A stretch of DNA of 64,000 nt from JAJDTT01 sp965116695 (GTDB lineage Bacteria; Acidobacteriota; UBA6911; RPQK01; JAJDTT01): contig OZ220706.1 of the NCBI GenBank assembly GCA_965116695.1, positions 5,270,001 to 5,334,000 on the forward strand, written 5' to 3'. Under the pieces are notes generated by a model. The model searched no databases. It saw nothing but the letters and a program-made list of their open reading frames with translations, and had not been told where the DNA came from. Numbering within the stretch: the stretch's first letter is position 1; each line of letters starts with the position of its first letter. A program made the position numbers and the translations under genes. Below are positions 1-7,861 of this stretch, piece after piece.

Positions 1-400
1 CCGGCTTCTCGGTGATGACGTGGCTGCCGGCCTCCAGCGCCATTCGGATGGCGGGAGGGGAGTGATGGCCTTCCAGAGTCACGACCACCAGCTTGGGCCG
101 GGCCTCCTGAAGCATCTCCTGATGGCTCCGGTAGACTCCTGCCAGACGATCGCCCAGGATCCTTTTGGCCTGGTCGAACATCTTCCCGGTGGGGTCCGAG
201 ACCGCCACATGTTTCACGCCGCGGGCATTCGCAAACCCCTGCAGGTAGCTGCGGAGATGCCCGCCGGTCGCCTCGGTCAGCACACCCGCCGAGATGGGCT
301 CTTCGGATCCGGCCCGGACCCGGGTGGCGTTTGCCGGAATGGCGGCCAGCGCCGCCAGACCGCCGAGAGCTTGTCGTCTGGAGATTTGTTGGAGATTCAT
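1..400 (-). CDS. Gfo/Idh/MocA-family oxidoreductase, 3' part beyond left edge
   Basis: NAD(P)-dependent sugar or inositol-type dehydrogenase family; the substrate cannot be told. Only the first 133 residues are in the window. They show an N-terminal Tat-like signal (SRRQALGG followed by an alanine-rich stretch), so export is likely. A Rossmann half follows, ending at the family's E-K-P motif (TEKP, residues 130-133), whose Lys is normally catalytic. The ATG at 398-400 lies 12 bp after the stop of the next gene upstream (413-1549), so the two form a leftward operon. The two proteins are clearly paralogous over the whole visible part (for example RSHQEML, EGHHSPPAIRMALE). Family assignment is firm; substrate is unknown. 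Confidence 0.85.
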   Translation of the reverse strand, partial: MNLQQISRRQALGGLAALAAIPANATRVRAGSEEPISAGVLTEATGGHLRSYLQGFANARGVKHVAVSDPTGKMFDQAKRILGDRLAGVYRSHQEMLQEARPKLVVVTLEGHHSPPAIRMALEAGSHVITEKP

Positions 401-412
401 GCTGTTTCCCGG

Positions 413-1549
413 TTAGCCCAGATTCTGGGTTCGGCCCGTTTCCGCGGACCGGTAGCCCGCGAAGATCACCCGCATCAGGTGCAGGCATTCCTCGGAGGTC
501 ATGGGGGGTGGGGCCTGGCCGCGCGCGAAGTCTACGGCGGCGTGGACCAGGGTTCTGTACCGTTGGCTCGAGGTGTCCTGATAAGGGAAGAGTTGAACTC
601 CCCGGGGAGCGTCCGGGTGGGTCGAGTACCACTTCAAGGGCTCGCCCGTGGTCAACTCCAGGTGCATCCAGCCCTTGGATCCCCACAAACGGATCCGGTT
701 CTGTTTGGAGCGGTCCAGATAGTAGCCGGCGTTGAGCGTCCCCACCCATCCACCGCGCATGCGAAAGGTGACGACGGCGGCGTCCTCCACGTCGATGGGC
801 TGGCCTCCCACGTTCTCGCAGAGGGCCGAGATCCGGTCGATCCTGTCTCCGGTGAGGTACTGTAGAACGTCCAGGTAGTGGATGCCGTGGTAGATGAGCT
901 TCCCGCCTCCCGCCTTGGCCTTGGAAGCCACCCACAAGCCGTGGAATTCGGGGCGGGTCAACCGGGTCTGGTCCGCGATCCAGTCCATGGTGGCCGAGTA
1001 CGGCTTTCCCAGGTAGCCCATCCGGACGAGTTCCCGGGCTTTCCGGATCGCCTGACTCATCCTGGTGTGCATGGCCAGCATCAGTTCCCTGTTTTGCGAC
1101 CGGGCCAACGGCGCCAGCGGCTCGAAGTCTTCCAACCGGGCGCAGCCCGGCTTCTCGGTGATGACGTGGCTGCCGGACTCCAGCGCCATTCGGATGGCGG
1201 GAGGTGAGTGATGACCTTCCAGGATCACGACCACCAGCTTGGGCCGGGCCTTCCGGAGCATCTCCTGGTGGCTCCGGTAAAGCCCTTTTAGACGGTCCCC
1301 AAGGAGGGCCCTGGTCTGGTCGAACCTCCTCCCGGTGGGGTCGGAGACCGCGACGCGATCCACGCCGCGGGCGGTCGCGAGCCCTTGCAGGAGTTGGCGG
1401 ATATGGCCGCCTCCGGTCCCCTCGGTCAACACCCCCGCCCGGATGGGCTCGTCCGATCCGGCCCAGGACCGGTTGGCACTTGCGGGAACGGCGGCCGGCG
1501 CCGCCAGTCCGCCGAGGGCTTGGCGCCGGGAAATCCGTTGGCGATTCAT
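413..1549 (-). CDS. Gfo/Idh/MocA-family oxidoreductase, Tat-exported
   Basis: Complete 378-residue oxidoreductase. A Tat-like signal (RISRRQALGGLAA, residues 5-17) is followed by a Rossmann domain with the E-K-P motif at 132-134. A C-terminal alpha/beta domain contains GGGKLIYHGIHYLD and ends in a region typical of the family (HAAVDFARG). In this family the C-terminal domain binds a sugar-like substrate and the EKP lysine assists hydride transfer; periplasmic versions with Tat signals are common in Acidobacteriota and Planctomycetota. It is followed at 12 bp by a paralogue (1-400), so a recent tandem duplication is likely. A plausible promoter lies just upstream on the same strand. The substrate is unknown. 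Confidence 0.9.
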   Translation of the reverse strand: MNRQRISRRQALGGLAAPAAVPASANRSWAGSDEPIRAGVLTEGTGGGHIRQLLQGLATARGVDRVAVSDPTGRRFDQTRALLGDRLKGLYRSHQEMLRKARPKLVVVILEGHHSPPAIRMALESGSHVITEKPGCARLEDFEPLAPLARSQNRELMLAMHTRMSQAIRKARELVRMGYLGKPYSATMDWIADQTRLTRPEFHGLWVASKAKAGGGKLIYHGIHYLDVLQYLTGDRIDRISALCENVGGQPIDVEDAAVVTFRMRGGWVGTLNAGYYLDRSKQNRIRLWGSKGWMHLELTTGEPLKWYSTHPDAPRGVQLFPYQDTSSQRYRTLVHAAVDFARGQAPPPMTSEECLHLMRVIFAGYRSAETGRTQNLG

Positions 1550-1873
1550 GGCGCCAGGATATCACCCGCGTTACAGCCGGACGATTGCCCACCTGCCAAC
1601 GTTTTCCCCGTTCACCGGCAACCGGACTTGACCGCGGGACGAGATCATCGGATGTTCGAAGCGGACCCGGTGCATGTCCGGGCGACCCTGCAACGGGAGG
1701 GAAGTAGAAAAATGAAGGCCAATGTTCCTGGGACCGCCCGTATGGATGGTCGCCCGGCCAAGTGGTCCGGCTCCGCTTCTCCATGAAGAACGCCAGGCTC
1801 TACTGGTTCCAATTCCGGTAGCAAGAAACGGTTCCCGTGGGAACCCGGAGCAAAAGCGGGTAAGCTGGAAACG
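1550..1873. other. Intergenic region between divergent genes
   Basis: This 324-bp gap separates the leftward oxidoreductase operon from the rightward TPR gene. Apart from the possible promoter at 1570-1599 and a perfect 16-nt inverted repeat (GGTTCCC-GT-GGGAACC, 1830-1845) located 28 nt before the TPR start, I see no convincing gene. Short open frames exist on both strands but none has recognisable domains or a good ribosome binding site. Confidence 0.5.
1570..1599 (-). promoter_or_regulatory. Possible sigma70-type promoter of the Gfo/Idh/MocA pair
   Basis: On the minus strand a TTGGCA box (1594-1599) is separated by 18 bp from TGTAAC (1570-1575). These match the sigma70 consensus at 5/6 and 4/6 positions. 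The predicted start would lie about 14 nt before the ATG at 1549. It was recognised by eye only and promoter consensus for this phylum is uncertain. Confidence 0.35.
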
Positions 1874-2356
1874 ATGTCGTCGTTCAAGCGCGAAGAGGCG
1901 ATGCGGTTGCTGGAGGAGGGAAATCGGCGGCATCAGCACGGGGACATCGAAGGCGCCAAGGAGAAGTACAAGGAATCCATCGATGTGCATCCTACCGCCG
2001 AGTCCCACACCTTCCTGGGTTGGATGTACGGGATTCAGGGACGTCTCCGGCTGGCCATCCGGCACTGCAAGATCGCCATCGACCTGGATCCCGATTTCGG
2101 CAATCCCTACAACGACATCGGGGTCTACCTGATGCAGCAGAACCGGCTGGACGACGCGGAGCCGTGGCTGCGCCGGGCCATGCAGGCCCAGCGCTACGAG
2201 CCGCGCCAGTTCCCCCATCTCAACATGGGGCGGATCCATCTGGCCCGGAAGGAATACGGCAAGGCGCTCGAGGAATTTCGCCGCGCCCTTCGGCACGCTC
2301 CGGACGACCGGACCGCCGCCGCGGCTTTCCGGGACTTGGTGGGGAAACTGAACTGA
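1874..2356 (+). CDS. Small TPR-repeat protein
   Basis: 160-residue protein built of about four tetratricopeptide-like repeats. Recognisable positions are EEGNRRHQHGDIEGAKEKY (residues 14-32), the LGWMYGIQGRLRLAIRHCKIA stretch (from about 48), NDIGVYLMQQNRLDDAEPWL and NMGRIHLARKEYGKALEEF. There is no signal peptide or membrane segment, so it is probably a cytoplasmic protein-protein interaction scaffold. It lies 63 bp upstream of the dicarboxylate symporter gene on the same strand and may be cotranscribed. The TPR fold is clear; the partner is unknown. Confidence 0.8.
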   Translation: MSSFKREEAMRLLEEGNRRHQHGDIEGAKEKYKESIDVHPTAESHTFLGWMYGIQGRLRLAIRHCKIAIDLDPDFGNPYNDIGVYLMQQNRLDDAEPWLRRAMQAQRYEPRQFPHLNMGRIHLARKEYGKALEEFRRALRHAPDDRTAAAAFRDLVGKLN

Positions 2357-2419
2357 TGGTCCATGGCTTCGGCCGCCGGCGCTGAAAGCCCCGAACAAAG
2401 AGACGAAAGGAGAGACCCT

Positions 2420-3679
2420 ATGACCGCAGGCGGATCCGTCTGGTACAAGCAACTTCACTGGCAGATCGCCATTGCCATGGTTCTCGGCATTCTGGCCGGC
2501 CTGGCCGGAGGCGAGTACCTGGCGGACAAGCTGGGATGGATCGGACAGCTCTTCATTAAGATGCTCAAGATGGTGATCGTTCCCCTGGTCCTGACTTCCA
2601 TCATTTCGGGCGTGGCCTCCGTGGGCGGCTCCGGACTGGGCCGGATGTTCGGGAAGACGCTCGGTTACTACGTTTTCACCAGTTTCTTCGCGGTGCTCAC
2701 CGGATTGGTGCTGGTCAATCTGATCCAACCGGGTGTCGGGGCCAACCTTGTGGACGCGGAAACCAAGGAGATGCCCGACGTCACCGTGGTGAGCTCTCCG
2801 GTGGAGCTGATTCTCGACATCGTTCCGGAGAACATCGTTGCCGCCAGCGCCGAGACCAAGATGCTCTCCATCATTCTTTTCGCGATCCTGCTGGGTGTGA
2901 GCATCGCCAGCCTGCCCCGGCGCCACCGGGAACCGCTGGTGGGTTTTGTCGGCGCGGCCTTCCAAGCCATGATGCGTCTGACCTCGGGCATCATCCGCTG
3001 GGTGGCTCCCATCGGCGTCTTCTCCCTGATCCTCACTCTGGTTGGAACCACCGGCCTGGGCTCCTTCAAGGCGTTGGGACTCTACGCGCTGGTCCTGCTC
3101 ATCGGGCTCTCCGTCCACCTGTTTTTCACGCTTCCGCTGATCCTGAGGCTGGTGGGCGGCATCAATCCCATCATCCATTTCAAGAACATGGTCGAGCCCA
3201 TGTTCATGGCCTTCTCCACCAGCTCGTCGGGCGCAACGCTCCCCGTGACCATCCGGTCCGTGCATAAGAAGGTCGGCGTGTCCAACCGGGTCACATCATT
3301 CGTGTTGCCCATGGGCGCCACCGTCAACATGGACGGCACGGCCCTCTACGAGTGTGCCGGGGTTCTGTTTATCGCCCAGGTGATGGGGGTCACCATGGGT
3401 TTTGAACAGCAGGTCCTGGTCGTGGTGACGGCATTGCTGGCCTCCATCGGCGCTGCGGCCGTCCCCTCCGCCGGCCTGGTGGTGATCTTCATTGTCCTGG
3501 AGGCGGTGAATCTGACCGGACCGCAAGTGGCGTTGATCGTAGGGGCCATGCTGGCCATCGATCGCCCGCTGGACATGTACCGCACGGTGGTGAACGTCTT
3601 CAGCGACTCCTGCGGAGCGGCCATCATCGCCCGCTCCGAGGGCGAATCGGACGTGGATACGGTGGTGGTGCGGGGTTGA
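2420..3679 (+). CDS. Dicarboxylate/amino acid:cation symporter (DAACS family)
   Basis: 419-residue inner-membrane secondary transporter of the GltP/DctA family, which imports C4-dicarboxylates or acidic amino acids with Na+ or H+. Family hallmarks are visible: the serine-rich re-entrant loop motif STSSSGATLP, the NMDGTALYE motif, and a VPSAGLVVI stretch near the second hairpin. Hydrophobic segments are spread over the whole length and the size is normal. I chose the ATG at 2420 because it follows a strong AAGGAGA site (2407-2413). An in-frame ATG at 2363 would add 19 hydrophilic residues and lacks such a site. Which dicarboxylate or amino acid is carried cannot be told. Confidence 0.93.
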   Translation: MTAGGSVWYKQLHWQIAIAMVLGILAGLAGGEYLADKLGWIGQLFIKMLKMVIVPLVLTSIISGVASVGGSGLGRMFGKTLGYYVFTSFFAVLTGLVLVNLIQPGVGANLVDAETKEMPDVTVVSSPVELILDIVPENIVAASAETKMLSIILFAILLGVSIASLPRRHREPLVGFVGAAFQAMMRLTSGIIRWVAPIGVFSLILTLVGTTGLGSFKALGLYALVLLIGLSVHLFFTLPLILRLVGGINPIIHFKNMVEPMFMAFSTSSSGATLPVTIRSVHKKVGVSNRVTSFVLPMGATVNMDGTALYECAGVLFIAQVMGVTMGFEQQVLVVVTALLASIGAAAVPSAGLVVIFIVLEAVNLTGPQVALIVGAMLAIDRPLDMYRTVVNVFSDSCGAAIIARSEGESDVDTVVVRG

Positions 3680-3693
3680 TGACCGGGAGGCTG

Positions 3694-3721
3694 TTCGCGG
3701 AAGTTCGCCACAGTGTATAGT
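3694..3721 (+). promoter_or_regulatory. Possible promoter upstream of the first PSD1/DUF1501 pair
   Basis: A TATAGT hexamer (3716-3721) stands about 47 bp before the ATG at 3769. A weak TTCGCG (3694-3699) lies 16 bp further upstream. The -10 match is good and the -35 poor. Position between two same-strand transcription units supports it. Confidence 0.35.
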
Positions 3722-3768
3722 GTCGTTCCAGACAGTCGTTCTTCCGTCCCCACATTGAGACGAAACGG

Positions 3769-6480
3769 GTGATGATCGCTTTTCTGTCCGCTGCCCGTAG
3801 CAGTCGCGGCCGGATCGTCGCTGGAATTTTCCTGTTGGCCTTTCCCGGCCGGGTTGTGGCGCACGCTTCGGAGCAGGCGTCTCCACCTCCGGGCGATGAA
3901 CTCCAGGTTCAGTTGTTCGAGGATCTGCCCGCCGACTGGCGCCAGAAGTGGTCGTTCCGCGAATTCGAGTCCTCGTTGAGTTGGACAACCCCTGTGTTCG
4001 GACTCAGTAGCCTGCCCGGACGGATCTCCCCGGCGGGGATGACCATGCCGCGGAACCGGCCCTTCGGCCTGACGATCCAAGGGGACGTCCACCTTCCTGG
4101 AGGCGACTACGAGTTCCGCCTTCGGAGCCGCATGCACGCCCGCTTCTTCCTGGATGGCCGGTTGCTCCTGGAATCCGCGCCTCCCAAGCCGAAGGAGCTG
4201 ACCCCGGAGGAACTCGCGGCCAAGGAGGCGGCCGAGAAGAAGGCCCGGGACGAGGCGGCCCGGAAGGAGGCCGAGGCTCAGGCGCGCCAGGATCTCCTGC
4301 GGCAGCGGCTGGAAGATGCGCTGCTGGAGCAGAACGAAGAGACGCAAAAGGCGGTCGCAGCGGAACTCGAGAAGGCGAACCGGAGACAGAAGGGCGAGTT
4401 CTCCGATACCGAGCCACCCGCCGGCATCCAGGAGTCGGTGAGGAAAGTCCGCCTGGAATCCGATCTTTATCGCCTGAGGATTGAACTGAAGGGCGAGAAG
4501 CTGGACCGGGAGGTCTCCGTCGTTTACCGAAAGGGCGAGGACGGGCTGCAGTTGCTGAGCCGCGGCGATCCCATTCCCTTCACCGAGAGAGCGTGGGTCA
4601 AGTGGAGCGAAGCCGAATCGCGGCGTCACAGAGAGGTCGAGGAGGCGGTTCGCAAGCCGCGGTTGGCGAAGTGGGAGCGTTATTGGGAGCAGAAACACCT
4701 GGATCAGGCTCGCGCCGCGGCGGCCGGAGAGCCGGTGGAGGTCGAACGGGCCGCCGGCATGCCCGAGTTCAACCTCATCGACCGCTTCCTGGGCGCCAGA
4801 ATGGCCTCCCATGGGGTGGAACCCGCACCACTCACCGACGACTACGAGTTCGTTCGCCGGATCCATGTTGATGCCTGGGGGCTGATCCCCACCTGGGAGC
4901 AGGTCCGGGAGTTCGTCAGCGATTCGGATCCCGACAAGCGGAATCTGCTCATCGATCGGCTCATGGCCAGCGACGGCTGGGCCGATCCCTGGGTCGGTTA
5001 CTGGCAGGACCTGCTGGGAGAGAACCCGAAGCTCTACGGCGGAGTGCCGCATTCCACCGGTCCCTTCAAGGAGTGGATTCATCGGAGTTTCGTGGAGGAT
5101 CGGGGATACGACCGGTTCGCCACGGAACTCCTGCTCATGGAGGGAACCCGCGAGCAACTGGGGACCCTGGGCTTTCATCAGTCCTTCGGCAGCGACGTGC
5201 CCATGGCCGAGAAAGCCCATGTGATCTCCCAGGCGTTCATGGGCGCCACCATGAAATGCGCCCGTTGCCACGACTCCCCGCTCAACCGGTACCGGCAGCG
5301 GGACCTGTTCGGGATTGCCGCCATGCTGGAAGGCGAGCCGGTGGGAATTCCCGAGACCAGCAGCGTGGGCGAAGTCCCGGGACGCCGCAAGCCCGCGGTT
5401 CCGGTGACCAGCAAACCGGGCGATCTGATCCCTCCATCGTTCGTGTTCGACGATGACCGCAACCTTGAAGAGGTCGGAGCGGGGGTACGCGCCCACCGGA
5501 GAGCGCTGGCCGATTGGCTGGTTTCCCAGCGCCGTTTCGCCCAGGTTGGTGTCAACCGCATCTGGCAGAGGTTCATGGGGCGGGGACTGGCGCACTCCGT
5601 CGACGACTGGGACTCGCCGGCTGCGGTCTCCCATCCTGGATTGCTGGAATACCTGACAGACGAATTCATCGGAAGCGGGTACAGCGTCCGGCATGTCCAG
5701 AAACTGATTCTCAAGTCTCACGCGTATCAGCGGCGAAGGGACCAGACACTCGCCGAATTGCGGGACGCCGCCGGGAGACCCTTCTTTGCGGCGCCCGGGG
5801 CCCGCCGGATGCGCGCCGAGGAGATCGTCGATTCGCTCCACGTGACGGTGCGGCGGCCGTTCAAGAGCGAGCGCATCGCCTACCAGAAGCTGGACTACGG
5901 AGTTCCCCAACGCACCTGGCAGATCGTCTCCCTCTCCAACGAGGAGGACGTGGCGGTTCTGGCCAAGCCGCTGCTGCAGGAGATCATCACGCTGGCGAAG
6001 GCCTTTGGGTGGCGGGACCAGCGCCCGAATCCGGTGAGCGTGCGAAACGACGACCCTCACGCCCTGCAGCCCCTGGCCATGGCCAACGGCGAACTGATGC
6101 ACCGGCTGGTCAAACTCACCGACCGGTCCTACTACACGGAACTCTCAAAGCACGCCGCCACCCTGGACCAATACGGCGAACGGCTGTTCCTGAACACCCT
6201 TTCGAGGCGTCCCACCGATCGGGAAAAGAGATGGCTCCGGAGCGAACTGGGGCCCGTTTGGAACCGGAGACTCGTTCCACGGGAGCTTCAGGAGACGCGA
6301 GAAGAAGAGTCCCGGTTGAAAGAGGTCACCATTACGGATGCCATCGCGGCCCACGAGTACGCCATGCAGGTGCGGCAGGGGGAGCCCGCCACGGCGGCGC
6401 TCAGTCCGTCCTTCCGCCGCCAGGCGGAGAAGGTTCTGTGGGCCGTTCTCAACTCTCCGGAGTTCATTTTTCTGCCCTGA
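3769..6480 (+). CDS. Secreted DUF1549/DUF1553 (PSD1-type) protein with PA14-like domain
   Basis: 903-residue exported protein with an N-terminal signal peptide (SRGRIVAGIFLLAFPGRVVA). Residues about 80-250 look like a PA14-type beta-sandwich (DYEFRLRSRMHARFFLDGRLLL, split here by the length limit). It is interrupted by an Ala/Glu/Lys/Arg-rich predicted coiled coil at about 137-217. DUF1549 begins near residue 331 (FNLIDRFLGARM) and carries a c-type heme motif C497-AR-C500-H501. DUF1553 follows from about 575 (NRIWQRFMGRGL). These families are abundant in Planctomycetota, Verrucomicrobiota and Acidobacteriota and lack a proven activity. The downstream DUF1501 gene is 25 bp away, the usual partner. 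Confidence 0.9.
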   Translation: MMIAFLSAARSSRGRIVAGIFLLAFPGRVVAHASEQASPPPGDELQVQLFEDLPADWRQKWSFREFESSLSWTTPVFGLSSLPGRISPAGMTMPRNRPFGLTIQGDVHLPGGDYEFRLRSRMHARFFLDGRLLLESAPPKPKELTPEELAAKEAAEKKARDEAARKEAEAQARQDLLRQRLEDALLEQNEETQKAVAAELEKANRRQKGEFSDTEPPAGIQESVRKVRLESDLYRLRIELKGEKLDREVSVVYRKGEDGLQLLSRGDPIPFTERAWVKWSEAESRRHREVEEAVRKPRLAKWERYWEQKHLDQARAAAAGEPVEVERAAGMPEFNLIDRFLGARMASHGVEPAPLTDDYEFVRRIHVDAWGLIPTWEQVREFVSDSDPDKRNLLIDRLMASDGWADPWVGYWQDLLGENPKLYGGVPHSTGPFKEWIHRSFVEDRGYDRFATELLLMEGTREQLGTLGFHQSFGSDVPMAEKAHVISQAFMGATMKCARCHDSPLNRYRQRDLFGIAAMLEGEPVGIPETSSVGEVPGRRKPAVPVTSKPGDLIPPSFVFDDDRNLEEVGAGVRAHRRALADWLVSQRRFAQVGVNRIWQRFMGRGLAHSVDDWDSPAAVSHPGLLEYLTDEFIGSGYSVRHVQKLILKSHAYQRRRDQTLAELRDAAGRPFFAAPGARRMRAEEIVDSLHVTVRRPFKSERIAYQKLDYGVPQRTWQIVSLSNEEDVAVLAKPLLQEIITLAKAFGWRDQRPNPVSVRNDDPHALQPLAMANGELMHRLVKLTDRSYYTELSKHAATLDQYGERLFLNTLSRRPTDREKRWLRSELGPVWNRRLVPRELQETREEESRLKEVTITDAIAAHEYAMQVRQGEPATAALSPSFRRQAEKVLWAVLNSPEFIFLP

Positions 6481-6505
6481 AGAGTCCGATCGAAGGAGAC
6501 GGGTC

Positions 6506-7846
6506 ATGAAACACTCCAGGTCCCCAATGCATCGGCGAGAGTTTCTCGGAACCACGGCGCGGCTCGGCGCGGGTTTGGGCGCATCCGCCGTCGCAGGCGG
6601 ATTTGCCTCCCGCCAGGCGACGGCGGCGGCAAGAACCGGGACCGACTCCGGCGCACTGCCGAAAGCGACCGCCGACACCTGCATCTTCGTCTGGCTGGCT
6701 GGCGGCATGTGTCATCTGGACACCTTCGACCCCAAGCTCAAGGGGAACGGCGAGGAGATCGCCGGAAGCTACTACAACCCCCTCCCCACCAGCGTGCCCG
6801 GAATCCAGGTCTGCGAGCACCTGCCCCGGGTCGCGGAATGCATGGACCGCTTCGCCATCGTCCGGTCGTTGAACCACCGGTTCAACGAACACACGCAGGC
6901 CGTCGACTTCGTGCACACGGGCCGCTTGGCGAGCGGGACCATCGTCTACCCCTCCATCGGATCCATCGTGGCCCATCAGCTTGGCGGATTCGATCCCAAG
7001 GCGCCCGCCTACGTGGTGGTGGGCAACCCCATGCAGCCCAGGGGACCGGGATTTCTGGGCGGCAAGTCCAATTTCGTCTACCTGACCGACACGGAGGCCG
7101 GACCGGCCGGACTCCGGCTGCCCGACGGCGTCTCGGTTCGGCAGTACGAAGACTGGACCCGGACGCTGAAGAGCTTCTCCAAGCCCTATCTGGAACAGCA
7201 CGCTGACAAATCCATGGTCCAGGCCTACGCCTCGGTCATGGACCGGGGTTTTGAAATGATGAGCCCCAAGTTCCAGAGCGCCTTTTCGGTGAAGGAGGAG
7301 CCTGCCGAACTGCGCGAGGCCTACGGGAAGGAGTTCGGGCAGAGGCTGTTGTTGTCGAGGCGCCTGGTGGAGAACGGGATTCGATTCGTCGAGTGCTCCT
7401 TCAACCTGCACTTCATCAACGGCTACGGGTGGGATGCGCACGCGTTCGCCCAGAAGCGGGTCCATCTGCTGATCCGGCAGCTCGACCGGGGCCTGTCGAC
7501 GCTGGTGGAGGACCTGGAACGGCGGCGCCTGCTGGACCGGACCCTGGTGGTGGTGGCGACGGAGTTCGGCCGCCCGCCGGAATTCGACGGGCAGGGAGGC
7601 CGCGGGCACCAGTGCGGCGCCTACTCCGTCGTGCTGTTCGGAGGCGGGGTCCGGGGCGGACAGGCCATCGGCGCCACCGACGAATTGGGCCGGGAGATCG
7701 TGGAACGGCCCGTTTCCATCCCCGACCTGCATGCCACGATCCACCGGGCGTTGGGGATCGATCCCGAAGAACCTCTCATGACTCCCGGGGGCCGGCCGGT
7801 CCCCATCACCGATTTCGGCCAGCCGGTGGAAGAACTGTTCGGCTGA
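6506..7846 (+). CDS. DUF1501 protein with Tat-like signal
   Basis: 446-residue member of the DUF1501 family, which has an alkaline-phosphatase/sulfatase-like fold but no established substrate. The N-terminus has a Tat-type signal (HRREFLGTTARLG). Characteristic blocks include WLAGGMCHLDTFDPK, VVVATEFGRPPEF and ATIHRALGIDP. I placed the start at the ATG at 6506, preceded by GAAGGAGA at 6492-6499. It follows the DUF1549/DUF1553 gene at 25 bp, giving the standard two-gene unit. It is one of four DUF1501 genes in the window and is the most divergent of them: it lacks the GxxPSQMDTWDPK wording of the 19.7 and 55.4 kb copies. Confidence 0.92.
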   Translation: MKHSRSPMHRREFLGTTARLGAGLGASAVAGGFASRQATAAARTGTDSGALPKATADTCIFVWLAGGMCHLDTFDPKLKGNGEEIAGSYYNPLPTSVPGIQVCEHLPRVAECMDRFAIVRSLNHRFNEHTQAVDFVHTGRLASGTIVYPSIGSIVAHQLGGFDPKAPAYVVVGNPMQPRGPGFLGGKSNFVYLTDTEAGPAGLRLPDGVSVRQYEDWTRTLKSFSKPYLEQHADKSMVQAYASVMDRGFEMMSPKFQSAFSVKEEPAELREAYGKEFGQRLLLSRRLVENGIRFVECSFNLHFINGYGWDAHAFAQKRVHLLIRQLDRGLSTLVEDLERRRLLDRTLVVVATEFGRPPEFDGQGGRGHQCGAYSVVLFGGGVRGGQAIGATDELGREIVERPVSIPDLHATIHRALGIDPEEPLMTPGGRPVPITDFGQPVEELFG

Positions 7847-7861
7847 CGTTCCGCCGGGCGC

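Noticed and set aside
1645..1887. 80-codon minus frame in the 1.55-1.87 kb gap
   Set aside because: No domain, no ribosome site, overlaps the start of the TPR gene.
3346..6102. Long open frame (918 codons) on the minus strand opposite the first PSD1 gene
   Set aside because: It is antisense to a gene with clear domains, has no ribosome site or recognisable motif, and its open length follows from high GC and codon bias.
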